Shown here piece after piece: positions 40,953 through 49,873 of a stretch of DNA of 64,000 nucleotides (position 1 is the stretch's first letter; each line of letters begins with the position of its first letter). A program made the translations under genes and the position numbers. Where the stretch lies: the NCBI RefSeq assembly GCF_006175985.1, contig NZ_SRSH01000011.1:62001-126000 (forward strand), in the 5' to 3' direction. The notes under the pieces were generated by a model. The model saw only the letters and a list, made by a program, of their open reading frames with translations, searched no databases and was not told the DNA's origin. The DNA comes from Methylotetracoccus oryzae. Lineage in GTDB: Bacteria; Pseudomonadota; Gammaproteobacteria; Methylococcales; Methylococcaceae.

Positions 40953-40968
40953 CCGGAGCGTGCTCCGG
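40953..40968 (-). promoter_or_regulatory. hairpin in the rpsB 5' leader
   Basis: CCGGAGC-AC-GCTCCGG is a perfect palindrome within the roughly 155-base rpsB leader. Structured rpsB leaders that bind S2 for autoregulation are known in gammaproteobacteria. Whether this one is the S2 site is inferred from position only. Confidence 0.35.
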
Positions 40969-41017
40969 CACCCAGCCACCCGTGACGGACCGTGTGTGTT
41001 GCTTATTAAAGTCGCGC

Positions 41018-41046
41018 TTTATACCATACCTGCAGGGACCCGACAA
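41018..41046 (-). promoter_or_regulatory. rpsB promoter
   Basis: Read leftward, TTGTCG (41041-41046), a 17-base spacer and TATAAA (41018-41023). A GCGCGAC discriminator follows, the GC-rich type seen at stringently controlled ribosomal promoters. It lies about 155 bases before the rpsB start and within the divergent map upstream region. Confidence 0.6.
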
Positions 41047-41084
41047 CGCTGCACACCTTCCCTCCCCCTGATCCGTTTCCAAGC

Positions 41085-41882
41085 ATGACCATCTCCATCA
41101 AGTCCCCAGAGGAAATCGAAAAGATGCGCGTCGCCTGCCGGCAGGCCGCGGAAGTCCTGGAAATGATTGGCGACAATGTCCGTCCCGGGGTCAGTACCGA
41201 TGAACTGGATCGCATCTGCCACGAGTACATCGTGGGCAAGCTCCGCGCCATACCTGCGCCGCTGAATTACCGCGGCTTTCCGAAGTCCATTTGCACTTCG
41301 GTCAACCACCAGGTGTGTCATGGCATACCGGGCCCGAAGAAGCTGAAGTCCGGCGACATCGTCAACATCGACATCACGGTCATCAAGGACGGCTATCACG
41401 GGGACACCAGCAAGATGTTCTTCATCGGCGAACCGACGACCCGCGCGCGCCGCCTGGTCGCGGTCACCCAGGAAGCAATGTACCGCGGCATCGATACGGT
41501 CCGCCCCGGAGCGCTACTGCGCGACATCGGCAAGGCAATCCAGGAGCATGCGGAAGCCCATGGCTACTCCGTTGTACGCGAGTTTTGCGGACACGGCATC
41601 GGGCGTGAATTCCATGAGGATCCACAAGTCCTGCACTATTATGAGGCCGGAGCGACACTGGAGCTGAAACCGGGCATGGTTTTTACCATCGAACCTATGA
41701 TCAATCAGGGCAAACGCCACGTGAAGATCCTGCCGGATGGCTGGACCGCCGTGACCAAGGATCACAGCTTGTCGGCGCAGTGGGAACATACGGTTCTGGT
41801 GACCGAAACCGGGTACGAGATCCTGACTCTTCGCCAAGAGGAAATGCCCAACTATGGCCATCCCCAGGCCGTTGGCGCCTGA
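41085..41882 (+). CDS. map: type I methionine aminopeptidase
   Basis: A 265-residue metalloprotease that removes N-terminal methionine. Metal ligands are visible in VNIDITVIKDGYHGDTSKMF (two Asp), GHGIGREFHEDP (His), TIEPMINQG (Glu) and WEHTVLVTETG (Glu). The N-terminal SPEEIEKMRVACRQAAEVLE and CTSVNHQVCHGIPGP are typical of type Ia. No strong ribosome binding site precedes the ATG. Its 3' end overlaps glnD by 29 bases; it is divergent from rpsB as in E. coli. Confidence 0.97.
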   Translation: MTISIKSPEEIEKMRVACRQAAEVLEMIGDNVRPGVSTDELDRICHEYIVGKLRAIPAPLNYRGFPKSICTSVNHQVCHGIPGPKKLKSGDIVNIDITVIKDGYHGDTSKMFFIGEPTTRARRLVAVTQEAMYRGIDTVRPGALLRDIGKAIQEHAEAHGYSVVREFCGHGIGREFHEDPQVLHYYEAGATLELKPGMVFTIEPMINQGKRHVKILPDGWTAVTKDHSLSAQWEHTVLVTETGYEILTLRQEEMPNYGHPQAVGA

Positions 41883-44520
41883 AGCGGCGTTCGTCGAGGC
41901 GCCCCTCGACATCCGGGCCTACCGCGCTCGCATCGAGCAATTCGAGTCCGCTCTCGTTGGGCGTTTCCGCAACGGCGAACTCGTCGGCGATCTGCTGCGG
42001 GCCCGAGCGGCTTTCATCGATGCGCTGCTGATCGAACTCTGGCAGCACTTCCTCGGTGCTTACGCCGACCGCCTGGCCCTGGTCGCGGGCGGCGGGTACG
42101 GCCGCGGCGAACTGAGCCTGCGCTCCGACATCGATCTGATCGTGCTACTCGACTGCGCGACGCACACGCCCGGCGTCGAATGTCTCCATCATGTCATTTA
42201 CCAGAGCGACCTGGCGAATTTCAGCAACTTCCTATGGGACATAGGGCTGAAGCCGGGACTTTCGGTGCGCACCCTCGACGAGTGCATCGATCAGGCGGGC
42301 AAGGATCAGGCCGACATCACCAATCTGATGGAATCGCGCCTGCTCTACGGCAACGCCGACCTGTACGCGGCACTGTGGACGCAGATCGGCCCCGACCGCA
42401 TCTGGGCCTCCCGACACTACTTCGAAGCCAAGCTGGCCGAGCAACGCGGACGTTACGCCAAATTTCACGACACCGCCTACAATCTCGAGCCGAACGTCAA
42501 GGAAGGCCCCGGCGGCTTGCGCGACATACAGATGATCGGCTGGATCATCAAGCGACACTACAATTCCCAGAATCTCCGCGACCTGATCGTCCATGGCTGG
42601 CTGACGGAAAACGAGTACACCGAACTGGTCACCTCGCAGGAATTTCTGTGGCGCGTTCGCTTCGGACTGCATGCACTGACCGGTAAATGCGAGGATCGGC
42701 TGCTGTTCGATCATCAGAAGGATCTGGCCAATCAGCTCGGTTACGAGGGAAACGACGTCAACGAACGTGTCGAGCGGTTCATGCAGGATTATTTCCGGAC
42801 CGTCATGGGCATCGAGCGGCTCAACGAGATGCTGCTGCAACTGTTCAAGGAAGCGGTACTGCACGGCGCCGAAGACTTCCTCATCCTGCCGATCAACCGG
42901 TATTTTCAGGCCGTCAACAACTACATCGAAGCCGTCCATCCGGACATCTTCAACGAAGAGCCGCTGGCGCTGCTGCAAATCTTCCTCGTCCTTCAGCAGA
43001 ACAGCGCACTGCACGGGGTGAGGGCCTCCAGCATCCGGCTCATCCGGCAAAACCTGCATCTGATCGACGAGGGTTTCAGGAACGATCCACGCGCCTGTGC
43101 CCTCTTCATGAGCATCCTCCGGCAGCCGCGCGGCATTACACATCAGCTGCGCCGGATGAACCGTTATGGCGTCATGGCCGCGTACCTGCCGGCTTTCGGG
43201 CGCGTAGTCGGCCGGATGCAGTACGATCTGTTCCATGTCTATACGGTCGACGAGCACACCCTGTTCGTCATCCGTAACCTGCGCCGTTTCTCCGTCGAGA
43301 AGTTTCGACCCGATCATCCGCTGTGCAACGAAATCTTCGAACTGATCGACAAACCCGAGTTGCTCTACATCGCGGGCCTGATGCACGATATCGCCAAGGG
43401 CAGCGGGCATGATCATTCGGTGGCCGGCGAGAACATCGCCGAGGACTTCTGCCGGCGCCACGGCGTTCATCGTCGCGACACGGCGCTGGTCACCTGGCTG
43501 GTTCGCAATCACCTGCTGATGTCGCTGACTGCCCAGCGCAAGGACATCAGCGATCCGAAGATCATCCATGAGTTTGCCGAGCAGGTCGAAGATCAGAACC
43601 GGCTGAACTATCTGTTTCTGCTGACCGTCGCGGACATCCGCGCCACCAATCCGACGCTCTGGAACAGCTGGCGCGATGCACTGCTGCGCGACCTGTACGC
43701 AGCAACACGCTGGGCCTTGCGGCGAGGCCTCGACAACCCGCTGGAACGCACCGAACAGATCGCCGCAATAAAGACCGAGACGCTCCATCTACTCGACACG
43801 CATGGAATGCCACGCGAAGCCGTCGATCGCATCTGGAACGATCTCGGCGACGAATACTTCATCCGCTACCTGCCGGATGAGATCGCATGGCACACCATCG
43901 CCATCGCTTCCTGCAGCGATAGCGATCTGCCGCTGGTCCTGCTGCGGCCGATGAGTCAGCGCGGCAGCCCCGAAATCTTCGTCTATGCTCGGAATCAGGA
44001 CTATATCTTCGCTCACAGCACCGCGGTCCTGGACCAGCTGGGGCTGACGATCTTCGACGCCAAGATCATCACCACGCGCAACGGCTTCGTGCTGAACAGC
44101 TACCACGTGCTCGAACAGAGCGAACGCCCGATCCGCGACCAGATGCGGCAAATCGACATCTGCCGGAAGTTGCGGAGCTGCCTGCTAAACCCGGGGGCGG
44201 CCCCCCTCAAGGTCGAACGCATGGAACCGCGTCACACCAAGCATTTTCAGGTCCCGACACGCATCGAATTCAAGGAGGACCCGGAAGGCCGGTACACCAT
44301 CATCGAACTCGTTGCGACAGACCGTCCCGGCCTCCTGTCCAAGGTCGGGCAAGCCTTTAATCGCTTCGGCATCCGCCTGCACAACGCGAAGATTTCCACC
44401 ATCGGCAGCTATGCCGAGGACATCTTCTACATCACCGACCTGCACAACCGTCCGTTGCACGCGGCCCAACTCCGGGAGGCGCTGAAAACGGCCATTACCG
44501 AAATGGTCGGCAGCAACTGA
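41854..44520 (+). CDS. glnD: bifunctional [protein-PII] uridylyltransferase/uridylyl-removing enzyme
   Basis: An 888-residue nitrogen sensor that uridylylates PII when glutamine is low and removes UMP when it is high. Domains in order: nucleotidyltransferase (AGGGYGRGELSLRSDIDL, residues 78-95), GlnD-type linker, HD domain with GLMHDIAKGSGHDHS, and two C-terminal ACT domains (one at RGSPEIFVYARNQDYIF, one at YTIIELVATDRPGLLSKVG). Length matches E. coli GlnD (890). The start overlaps map, and the map-glnD pair is conserved. Confidence 0.97.
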   Translation: MAIPRPLAPEAAFVEAPLDIRAYRARIEQFESALVGRFRNGELVGDLLRARAAFIDALLIELWQHFLGAYADRLALVAGGGYGRGELSLRSDIDLIVLLDCATHTPGVECLHHVIYQSDLANFSNFLWDIGLKPGLSVRTLDECIDQAGKDQADITNLMESRLLYGNADLYAALWTQIGPDRIWASRHYFEAKLAEQRGRYAKFHDTAYNLEPNVKEGPGGLRDIQMIGWIIKRHYNSQNLRDLIVHGWLTENEYTELVTSQEFLWRVRFGLHALTGKCEDRLLFDHQKDLANQLGYEGNDVNERVERFMQDYFRTVMGIERLNEMLLQLFKEAVLHGAEDFLILPINRYFQAVNNYIEAVHPDIFNEEPLALLQIFLVLQQNSALHGVRASSIRLIRQNLHLIDEGFRNDPRACALFMSILRQPRGITHQLRRMNRYGVMAAYLPAFGRVVGRMQYDLFHVYTVDEHTLFVIRNLRRFSVEKFRPDHPLCNEIFELIDKPELLYIAGLMHDIAKGSGHDHSVAGENIAEDFCRRHGVHRRDTALVTWLVRNHLLMSLTAQRKDISDPKIIHEFAEQVEDQNRLNYLFLLTVADIRATNPTLWNSWRDALLRDLYAATRWALRRGLDNPLERTEQIAAIKTETLHLLDTHGMPREAVDRIWNDLGDEYFIRYLPDEIAWHTIAIASCSDSDLPLVLLRPMSQRGSPEIFVYARNQDYIFAHSTAVLDQLGLTIFDAKIITTRNGFVLNSYHVLEQSERPIRDQMRQIDICRKLRSCLLNPGAAPLKVERMEPRHTKHFQVPTRIEFKEDPEGRYTIIELVATDRPGLLSKVGQAFNRFGIRLHNAKISTIGSYAEDIFYITDLHNRPLHAAQLREALKTAITEMVGSN

Positions 44521-44528
44521 CGCCGATC

Positions 44529-44556
44529 TTGCCGGGCGGAGAGTTCATGCTATTCT
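44529..44556 (+). promoter_or_regulatory. promoter of the small acidic gene after glnD
   Basis: TTGCCG (44529-44534), a 16-base spacer and TATTCT (44551-44556). It lies just after the glnD stop and about 150 bases before the next start, implying a leader of roughly 145 bases. Confidence 0.5.
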
Positions 44557-44709
44557 GACGCCCCGGGCGCGCAGCCAGCCGAGTCGTATGGCAAGTCCCG
44601 CCGTTCGACATCCACCGCTGCGGTGAGCCCGGAGCAGACTGCTTATCGGCAACACCTACGCGGCCGACTTCCCATCCTGCCGCGTGCTCGCGCTGGAGGA
44701 CTCGTTACC

Positions 44710-45015
44710 ATGGTTGCCTCATCCGCTCAGCTCGAAAACTGGTACCAGGATTCTGCTACCGGCCGCAGCTTCAGAGTCATTGCCGTGGACAAAGCCACAG
44801 ACTCGATCGAGATTCAGTATTTCAACGGCGATCTGGGCGAATACGATTTCGCCTCATGGGCTGAATCCGGCTTTTCCCCGATCGAAGCACCGGAAGACTG
44901 GAGTGGCCCGTTCGATGATCTCGAACTCGACGACATGGGCTACAGCGACCCCGACAGTCACCGCAACCGCGACTTCAACCTCGACGATCTCCTGGACGCA
45001 GAGGACGAACGCTGA
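44710..45015 (+). CDS. small acidic protein, DUF6763-like
   Basis: A 101-residue soluble protein of unknown function. An N-terminal beta-rich part (QLENWYQDSATGRSFRVIAV, IEIQYFNGDLGEYDF, WAES) is followed by a strongly acidic tail (DDLELDDMGYSDPDSHRNRD, ending NLDDLLDAEDE). It resembles the DUF6763 family of gammaproteobacteria. ATG 44710 is chosen because GGAGGA (44695-44700) lies nine bases before it; an in-frame start at 44623 would add an unrelated basic segment. It has its own likely promoter and converges on ald. Confidence 0.7.
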   Translation: MVASSAQLENWYQDSATGRSFRVIAVDKATDSIEIQYFNGDLGEYDFASWAESGFSPIEAPEDWSGPFDDLELDDMGYSDPDSHRNRDFNLDDLLDAEDER

Positions 45016-45052
45016 TGTTCGCGGGTAGGCAGTTCCCGACGCCACAGCCGCG

Positions 45053-46162
45053 TCAGATCAGGGTTTCCAGCGGTCGGTAACGATCGCTGATCCCGAGTGA
45101 TTCGGCGGCGGCGCGGCAGGTCACGTATCCGCCACAGGCATTGACCGCCTTGGCAAAGCCAGCGTCGGCCCGGAATGCGCCGGTGCCTTCCGCAGCCAGA
45201 CGCAACACGTAGGGCAAGGTTGCATGCGTCAAGGCCAGCGTGGACGTCCTCGGGTACGCCCCCGGCATGTTCGTGACGCAATAGTGGATAACCCCGTGCC
45301 GGACATAGACGGGGTCCGAATGCGACGTGGGCCGCGAGGTTTCTATACAACCGCCCTGGTCGATGCTGACGTCGACGATGACGGAACCGGGCGGCATCGA
45401 CCTGACCATACTTTCGCTGACCACGGAGTCTGCCCGGGCCCCCTTGTGAAGAATCGCCCCGATCAGAAGATCGGCCGTGCGGACCATGCCGGCAAGCACC
45501 GCCGGGTCGTATATCCGGTAATGGAGACGGTCGCCCAGTTCCTTGGCCAGTTCCGAGCCGCGGGGCGGATCGAGGCCCACGACCGTGACTTCTGCTCCCA
45601 GGCCGATCGCCGTGCGGGCCGCGTGAGAACCGACAACCCCGTCGCCCACGATCAAGACTTCGCCGTAGGAGCGCCCCATGACCTTGCCCAGTTGCGTGCC
45701 ACGCCCGCCATTGAAGCGGGCAAGGTAATAGGCTCCCATCTGCGACGCCATGTTGCCGGCAATGGCGCTCATCGGCGCCAGCAAGGGCAGGCGACCGTCC
45801 GCATCTTCCAAGGTCTCATAGGCTGCGGCCGTGGTGCCCGCACGCAGTAGGGCCTCAGTCAATGCCGGGTCCACGCCGGCCAAGTGAAAGAACGTGAATA
45901 CGGTCTGCGTTCCGAGGAAGCGGTACTCGCTTGCGAGCGGTTCCTTGACCTTCAGTACCAACGGGGCGGCCCAGGCCTCGTCGGCAGTCCCGAGTTCGGC
46001 ACCGGCCGCCACATAAGCCGCGTCGTCGAAACCGGACCCCGCACCGGCCGAGTGCTCAATCAAGACGGAATGACCGGCAGCGACCAGGGCTGCGGCTCCG
46101 TCCGGAGTCAGCGCGACGCGATATTCCTGGTCCTTGACCTCCTTCGGTACTCCGATCTTCAT
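45053..46162 (-). CDS. ald: alanine dehydrogenase
   Basis: A 369-residue NAD-dependent enzyme interconverting L-alanine and pyruvate plus ammonia. The start MKIGVPKEVKDQEYRVALTP, the substrate and NAD-binding segments VLKVKEPLASEY, LIVGDGVVGSHAARTAIGLG and IVDVSIDQGGCIETSRPTSH are diagnostic. Length fits the family. The C-terminal CGGYVTCRAAAESLGI is normal. It stands alone and converges on the DUF6763-like gene. It could feed ammonia or pyruvate metabolism together with an alanine importer. Confidence 0.96.
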   Translation of the reverse strand: MKIGVPKEVKDQEYRVALTPDGAAALVAAGHSVLIEHSAGAGSGFDDAAYVAAGAELGTADEAWAAPLVLKVKEPLASEYRFLGTQTVFTFFHLAGVDPALTEALLRAGTTAAAYETLEDADGRLPLLAPMSAIAGNMASQMGAYYLARFNGGRGTQLGKVMGRSYGEVLIVGDGVVGSHAARTAIGLGAEVTVVGLDPPRGSELAKELGDRLHYRIYDPAVLAGMVRTADLLIGAILHKGARADSVVSESMVRSMPPGSVIVDVSIDQGGCIETSRPTSHSDPVYVRHGVIHYCVTNMPGAYPRTSTLALTHATLPYVLRLAAEGTGAFRADAGFAKAVNACGGYVTCRAAAESLGISDRYRPLETLI

Positions 46163-46263
46163 GACAGGGGCCCCTCCGGACTTACACTCGACAGGAAACA
46201 GATCCGCGGGACAGCGAGGGCGGTCACGCGGACCGCTCCACGCACCCCGCGTTCAACGGGATC

Positions 46264-46695
46264 TCACGTAAACACGTAGCCGCGAATGTCGGCTTCGGGC
46301 TTTTGCACCAGATTCTTGTCGATCGTCTTCACGACCATACGCGCCGTCGGAGCACTCAGTTCGTGACGCAACATACCCAGAAACTCCGGCGCCGCGATGA
46401 GGACGAGCGCCTCGAACTCGCTGCGGGCGCGCCCCTGTTCGATGCGCTCGGCCACCCTTTTGGCGAAGACCAAGGCCTCATGATGCTTCGCATCCGATTG
46501 TTTCTCGAAACCGTGGCGCCCCTCCACGACACCGTCGAACCCCCTTCCGGGCTTGTCCGAAACGATGTCCTGGTCTTTGACTCGACTATCGGTATGGGCG
46601 AAGTCCTCGAGTTCGATCAGCGGACTGACCCGGTTTTCCGAAACAAAGACCCTCGCGCGGCTGCTCTCGGCGGCAACAACCCATGTCTTTTCCAT
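46264..46695 (-). CDS. host-attachment-type protein (PF10116-like)
   Basis: A 143-residue soluble protein. WVVAAESSRARVFVSENRV, ELEDFAHTDSRVKDQDIVSD and the Gly/Arg turn KPGRGFDGV match proteins annotated as required for attachment to host cells, a family also distantly related to eRF1/RNase-like folds. The name comes from one plant-associated bacterium; most members are in non-host bacteria and their role is unclear. It has its own start region with 100 bases to ald, and no obvious partner gene. Confidence 0.75.
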   Translation of the reverse strand: MEKTWVVAAESSRARVFVSENRVSPLIELEDFAHTDSRVKDQDIVSDKPGRGFDGVVEGRHGFEKQSDAKHHEALVFAKRVAERIEQGRARSEFEALVLIAAPEFLGMLRHELSAPTARMVVKTIDKNLVQKPEADIRGYVFT

Positions 46696-46868
46696 CGTAG
46701 TCTCCGTACGCTTTTACTGGTAGTTTCGACCGGTATTATGCCTCAACGCGCCCGACGTGGACTCCGTGCACTCGCTCGCTGGCGGCGCCTGCTCCGAGGA
46801 CTGTCATGCCAACCCCACGGAATCTCACGCAACACGGGGCCCACCGCACGCCGCTGCTGCGAGGACCA
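46696..46868. other. spacer between host-attachment-type and Sel1 genes
   Basis: The 173 bases hold no supported gene. It should contain the promoter of the leftward host-attachment-type gene and the end of the Sel1-gene transcript. No T-tailed hairpin was seen. Confidence 0.3.
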
Positions 46869-47567
46869 TCAGTGACGCTTCCTGACGGCCTGCGCTGCGG
46901 CCTTGGAGCGTGTGGCCGGGGCCTCGGTAGGCGGCTCGGCAGCCGCTGCGGCCGGCTCCGGCGCGCTGCCCGGATCCGGTATACCGCGGTCACGGTTCCA
47001 CTCGTCCACCTTCCCGAGGGCCTCGCCGATTTCTCCGGGCGTCATCTGCGGGGCGATCTCTCCCCGCACGCGCAGCGCGTCCTGATCACCGAATTCGAAG
47101 GCCAGCGTCAACCAAAAAAAAGCCTGGACCAGGTCCTTGGTCACGCCATCGCCCTGAGCATACAGGTTGCCGAGCACCGACTGCGCTGCGCTGACACCGC
47201 GATCCGCTGCCAGGCGAAACCATTTCGCCGCCGCCTCGCTATCCTGGACGGTGCCCAGTCCATAGTAATGCAGCATGCCGAGCTTGCCTTGTGCGATCGG
47301 ATGGTTCTGGTTGGCCGCCTTCTGATACCAGTCGAAGGCCGTGGCGTAATCCTGTTTGACCCCCCAGCCGCGCATGAACAAGTTGCCGAGATTCACCTGC
47401 GCATCCGCCTCGCCCTGCTCGGCCAACGGCCGAAACTGAGCGAAGGCGGCCTCGTAATCCTTGCGCCGGACTGCGTCCAGTCCCGTATCGAGGTCCGCCG
47501 CAAGGGAGGTCATGGCCACTCCGCAACACAGCGAGAGACACAGCGCCGCGCGCCATGGCATCGTCAT
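46869..47567 (-). CDS. secreted Sel1-repeat protein
   Basis: A 232-residue protein with a signal peptide (residues 1-24, ending near TSLAA), then three to four Sel1-like repeats: FAQFRPLAEQGEADAQVNLG, AFDWYQKAANQNHPIAQGKL, AAKWFRLAADRGVSAAQSVL and a diverged last one (FFWLTLAFEFGDQDAL). An Ala/Pro-rich, Lys/Arg-ending tail closes it. Sel1 proteins act as periplasmic scaffolds for protein interaction. Its ATG overlaps the stop of the quinone oxidoreductase gene (ATGA), so the two are co-translated. Confidence 0.85.
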   Translation of the reverse strand: MTMPWRAALCLSLCCGVAMTSLAADLDTGLDAVRRKDYEAAFAQFRPLAEQGEADAQVNLGNLFMRGWGVKQDYATAFDWYQKAANQNHPIAQGKLGMLHYYGLGTVQDSEAAAKWFRLAADRGVSAAQSVLGNLYAQGDGVTKDLVQAFFWLTLAFEFGDQDALRVRGEIAPQMTPGEIGEALGKVDEWNRDRGIPDPGSAPEPAAAAAEPPTEAPATRSKAAAQAVRKRH

Positions 47568-48565
47568 ATCGGATCCACCACCTGCAGCACCAGCTTGCCG
47601 ACATGCTGGCCTGCTTCCATGAGGCGATGCGCCTCGGCCGCCTGGGCGAGCGGCAGGACACGATCGACCACCGGCCGCACGCTGCGGGAAACCAGCCAGG
47701 GCCACACGGTGCCGGCCAGCGACACGGCGATACGCGCCTTTTCGGCAACTGGGCGCGGCCGCAGGGTGGACCCCGTGACGGTCAGCCGTTTCACCATGAG
47801 CTTGAACAGGTCCAACTCGGCTTTCGCGCCATGCTGGACGGCGATCTGGACCAAGCGCCCGCCTTCGGCCAGACACGCGAGATTCCTCGGCAGATAGTCG
47901 CCCCCGACCATGTCCAACAGGACATCGACACCCCGCCCCCCCGTTAGCGCATCGACCCGCGCGACGAAATCCTCTTCGCGGTAATTGATGGCCTGTGCGC
48001 CGAGCGCGACGCAGGCGCGGCACTTCTCGGAGCTTCCGGCTGTTGCGTACACCACAGCGCCGGCAGCCCGGGCCAACTGAATCGCCGCAACGCCGATGCC
48101 GCTCGTGCCGCCATGCACCAGGAAGTGCTCCCCGCTTTGCAGGCCTCCGCGGTCGAAGACGTTGTTCCACACCGTGAACAAGGCCTCCGGTAGCGAAGCG
48201 GCATCGGTTGCGGTTAGGCCTTCGGGTATGGGCAGACACAGCGCGGAGGCGGCAGTGCAGTACTCGGCATAACCGCCGCCTGTGACCAGCGCGCAGACCC
48301 GATCGCCGATGGACCAGCCGCCCGCGTCGGGCCCGAGCGCAGCAATCTCCCCGGCGACTTCCAGTCCCGGTATGTCGGATGCCCCAGGCGGTGGTGGATA
48401 CAGTCCGCACCGCTGCAGGATGTCGGGACGGTTGATGCCCGCCGCCTGCACGCGAATCAGTACTTCCCCCGCTCGGGGAACCGGCAGCGGCCGTTCCGCC
48501 AGCCGCAGCACCTCGGCACCGCCGGGCTCGGTGATCTCAATGACCCGCATGGTCGCGACCGTCAT
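47564..48565 (-). CDS. NAD(P)H quinone oxidoreductase (zinc-independent MDR, PIG3-like)
   Basis: A 333-residue medium-chain dehydrogenase/reductase lacking the zinc cysteine motif. ALFTVWNNVFDRGGLQSGEH and LVHGGTSGIGVAAIQLARA (NADPH-binding) identify the quinone oxidoreductase/PIG3 group, as does INRPDILQRCGLYPPPPGAS. It reduces quinones or related carbonyls. It lies 16 bases after the thioredoxin-like gene and overlaps the Sel1 gene, suggesting one envelope/redox transcript. Confidence 0.88.
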   Translation of the reverse strand: MTVATMRVIEITEPGGAEVLRLAERPLPVPRAGEVLIRVQAAGINRPDILQRCGLYPPPPGASDIPGLEVAGEIAALGPDAGGWSIGDRVCALVTGGGYAEYCTAASALCLPIPEGLTATDAASLPEALFTVWNNVFDRGGLQSGEHFLVHGGTSGIGVAAIQLARAAGAVVYATAGSSEKCRACVALGAQAINYREEDFVARVDALTGGRGVDVLLDMVGGDYLPRNLACLAEGGRLVQIAVQHGAKAELDLFKLMVKRLTVTGSTLRPRPVAEKARIAVSLAGTVWPWLVSRSVRPVVDRVLPLAQAAEAHRLMEAGQHVGKLVLQVVDPI

Positions 48566-48581
48566 AGGGCGTATGCTCCGT

Positions 48582-49085
48582 TCAGGAGGCCAGACCCGCC
48601 AGCCACAACCGCAGACGCAGACCCCATTCCGTTGCGTAGCCGCTCACGGCATCGCGAATCGTGCCATGCGTGTCCACGATGAAGACCGCCGGAACGCCCT
48701 TGAGCCCGTAGCGCGCGGCGATGGCACCATCCGGGTCTGCATGAACCGGCAGCGTGAACGACTGCTGGCGGATGTAATCGCGCAGTTCCTGATCCGAGCC
48801 CGACTGCAGCGCGACGCTGACGACCGGGTAGTCGCGCGCTATGGCCTCGACGTTCCCCTGCATGGCGCGGCAAATCGGACACCAGCTTGCCCAGAAATAC
48901 AGCAGGGCCGGCCGACCCGCCCGGTGCGGATCGCCCCACTCGAATGCGGCCCCGTCGAGCGAGCGGCTCGTCAGCGGGGGGGCCTGCCCCTCGATCAAGG
49001 TTCGATCCTTCCAGCCCTGCGCCGCGAAGAAAACCACGATCAGCAAGGGCCAGAACCACCAGCCCAACGTGCGCCGCGGCTTCAT
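48582..49085 (-). CDS. membrane-anchored thioredoxin-like disulfide protein (TlpA/ScsD type)
   Basis: A 167-residue protein with an N-terminal membrane anchor (TLGWWFWPLLIVVFFAAQGW) and a periplasmic thioredoxin fold. The active site is FWASWCPICRAM (C69, C72), and the cis-proline loop is GLKGVPAVFIV. CPIC sites are typical of the ScsD-like protein disulfide reductases. ATG 49085 overlaps the TGA of the metalloprotease gene (ATGA). The natural partner is not in the window. DsbC is encoded 15 kb away. Confidence 0.85.
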   Translation of the reverse strand: MKPRRTLGWWFWPLLIVVFFAAQGWKDRTLIEGQAPPLTSRSLDGAAFEWGDPHRAGRPALLYFWASWCPICRAMQGNVEAIARDYPVVSVALQSGSDQELRDYIRQQSFTLPVHADPDGAIAARYGLKGVPAVFIVDTHGTIRDAVSGYATEWGLRLRLWLAGLAS

Positions 49086-49825
49086 CGGACCACGCCGAAG
49101 CGATGCAGCAGAGGTCCACCTTCCGCTTTGAGCCATAGTCGGGCCTTTTCCCATTCCGGGCAATGCTCCGCGACCAAGGTCCAGAAATGCGCGGAATGAT
49201 TGCGGTGGCAGATGTGGCACAACTCGTGGACCACGACATACTCCAGCACTGCGGGCGGCACGGCGATGAGCAGCCAATTGAGATTGATGTCGTTCATCGC
49301 GCCGCAACTGCCCCAGCGTGTCCGCATCCGCTTGATGCGCAGTTGCCGCGGACGAACCCCGATGCGTTCGGCATGCAACTGCAGCAATTCTCCGGCGCGC
49401 CGGTCGAGCCATCCCCGTGCCCAGGCAAAGGTGAGCAGTTCGATCTGCCCTGCCCCAATCGGCAAGGACAAGCCCGTGAGCCGGATACCCTCGCCGTTGT
49501 AACTAACGCAGGCTCGGCCCGACGGCGTGTCCTGCCAAAAAAAGGGCGTTGGCACCCCCTGCAGCGGAAAACTGACTTCCCGGGCAGCGCCAGCCTCCTG
49601 CCAGAAGCTCTGCGCCGGCGCATGGGCGATGGCCTCCCGGTATTTCCGGACCAGCCAGTCATGATGCTGCCGGATGAAATCCCGCGCGATACGCTCCGGA
49701 CACCGGGGCGGAAGGACGCACTCCACTCCGTCCGCACGCACGATCAGGCGCAGGCGCTTGGCACGGGTGCTCCGGCGCACATGTAGCGGAAAGGCCATCC
49801 CGGCGAGCCCAGGTTCACTGGCCAT
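49082..49825 (-). CDS. YgjP-type (DUF45/M48-like) metalloprotease
   Basis: A 247-residue soluble protein. The zinc motif VVHELCHICHRNHSAHFW and the preceding RWGSCGAMNDINLNWLLIAV identify the YgjP/DUF45 group of predicted metallopeptidases. The N-terminal part (RRSTRAKRLRLIVRADG) is standard. Substrate unknown. Its stop overlaps the thioredoxin-like start, and a Gre-like gene lies 48 bases upstream, so it belongs to a compact leftward run. Confidence 0.85.
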   Translation of the reverse strand: MASEPGLAGMAFPLHVRRSTRAKRLRLIVRADGVECVLPPRCPERIARDFIRQHHDWLVRKYREAIAHAPAQSFWQEAGAAREVSFPLQGVPTPFFWQDTPSGRACVSYNGEGIRLTGLSLPIGAGQIELLTFAWARGWLDRRAGELLQLHAERIGVRPRQLRIKRMRTRWGSCGAMNDINLNWLLIAVPPAVLEYVVVHELCHICHRNHSAHFWTLVAEHCPEWEKARLWLKAEGGPLLHRFGVVR

Positions 49826-49873
49826 TCGCGCCCCATCCCCAAATCCCTGCAGGGAGTGTGAGGGTCACACCGA

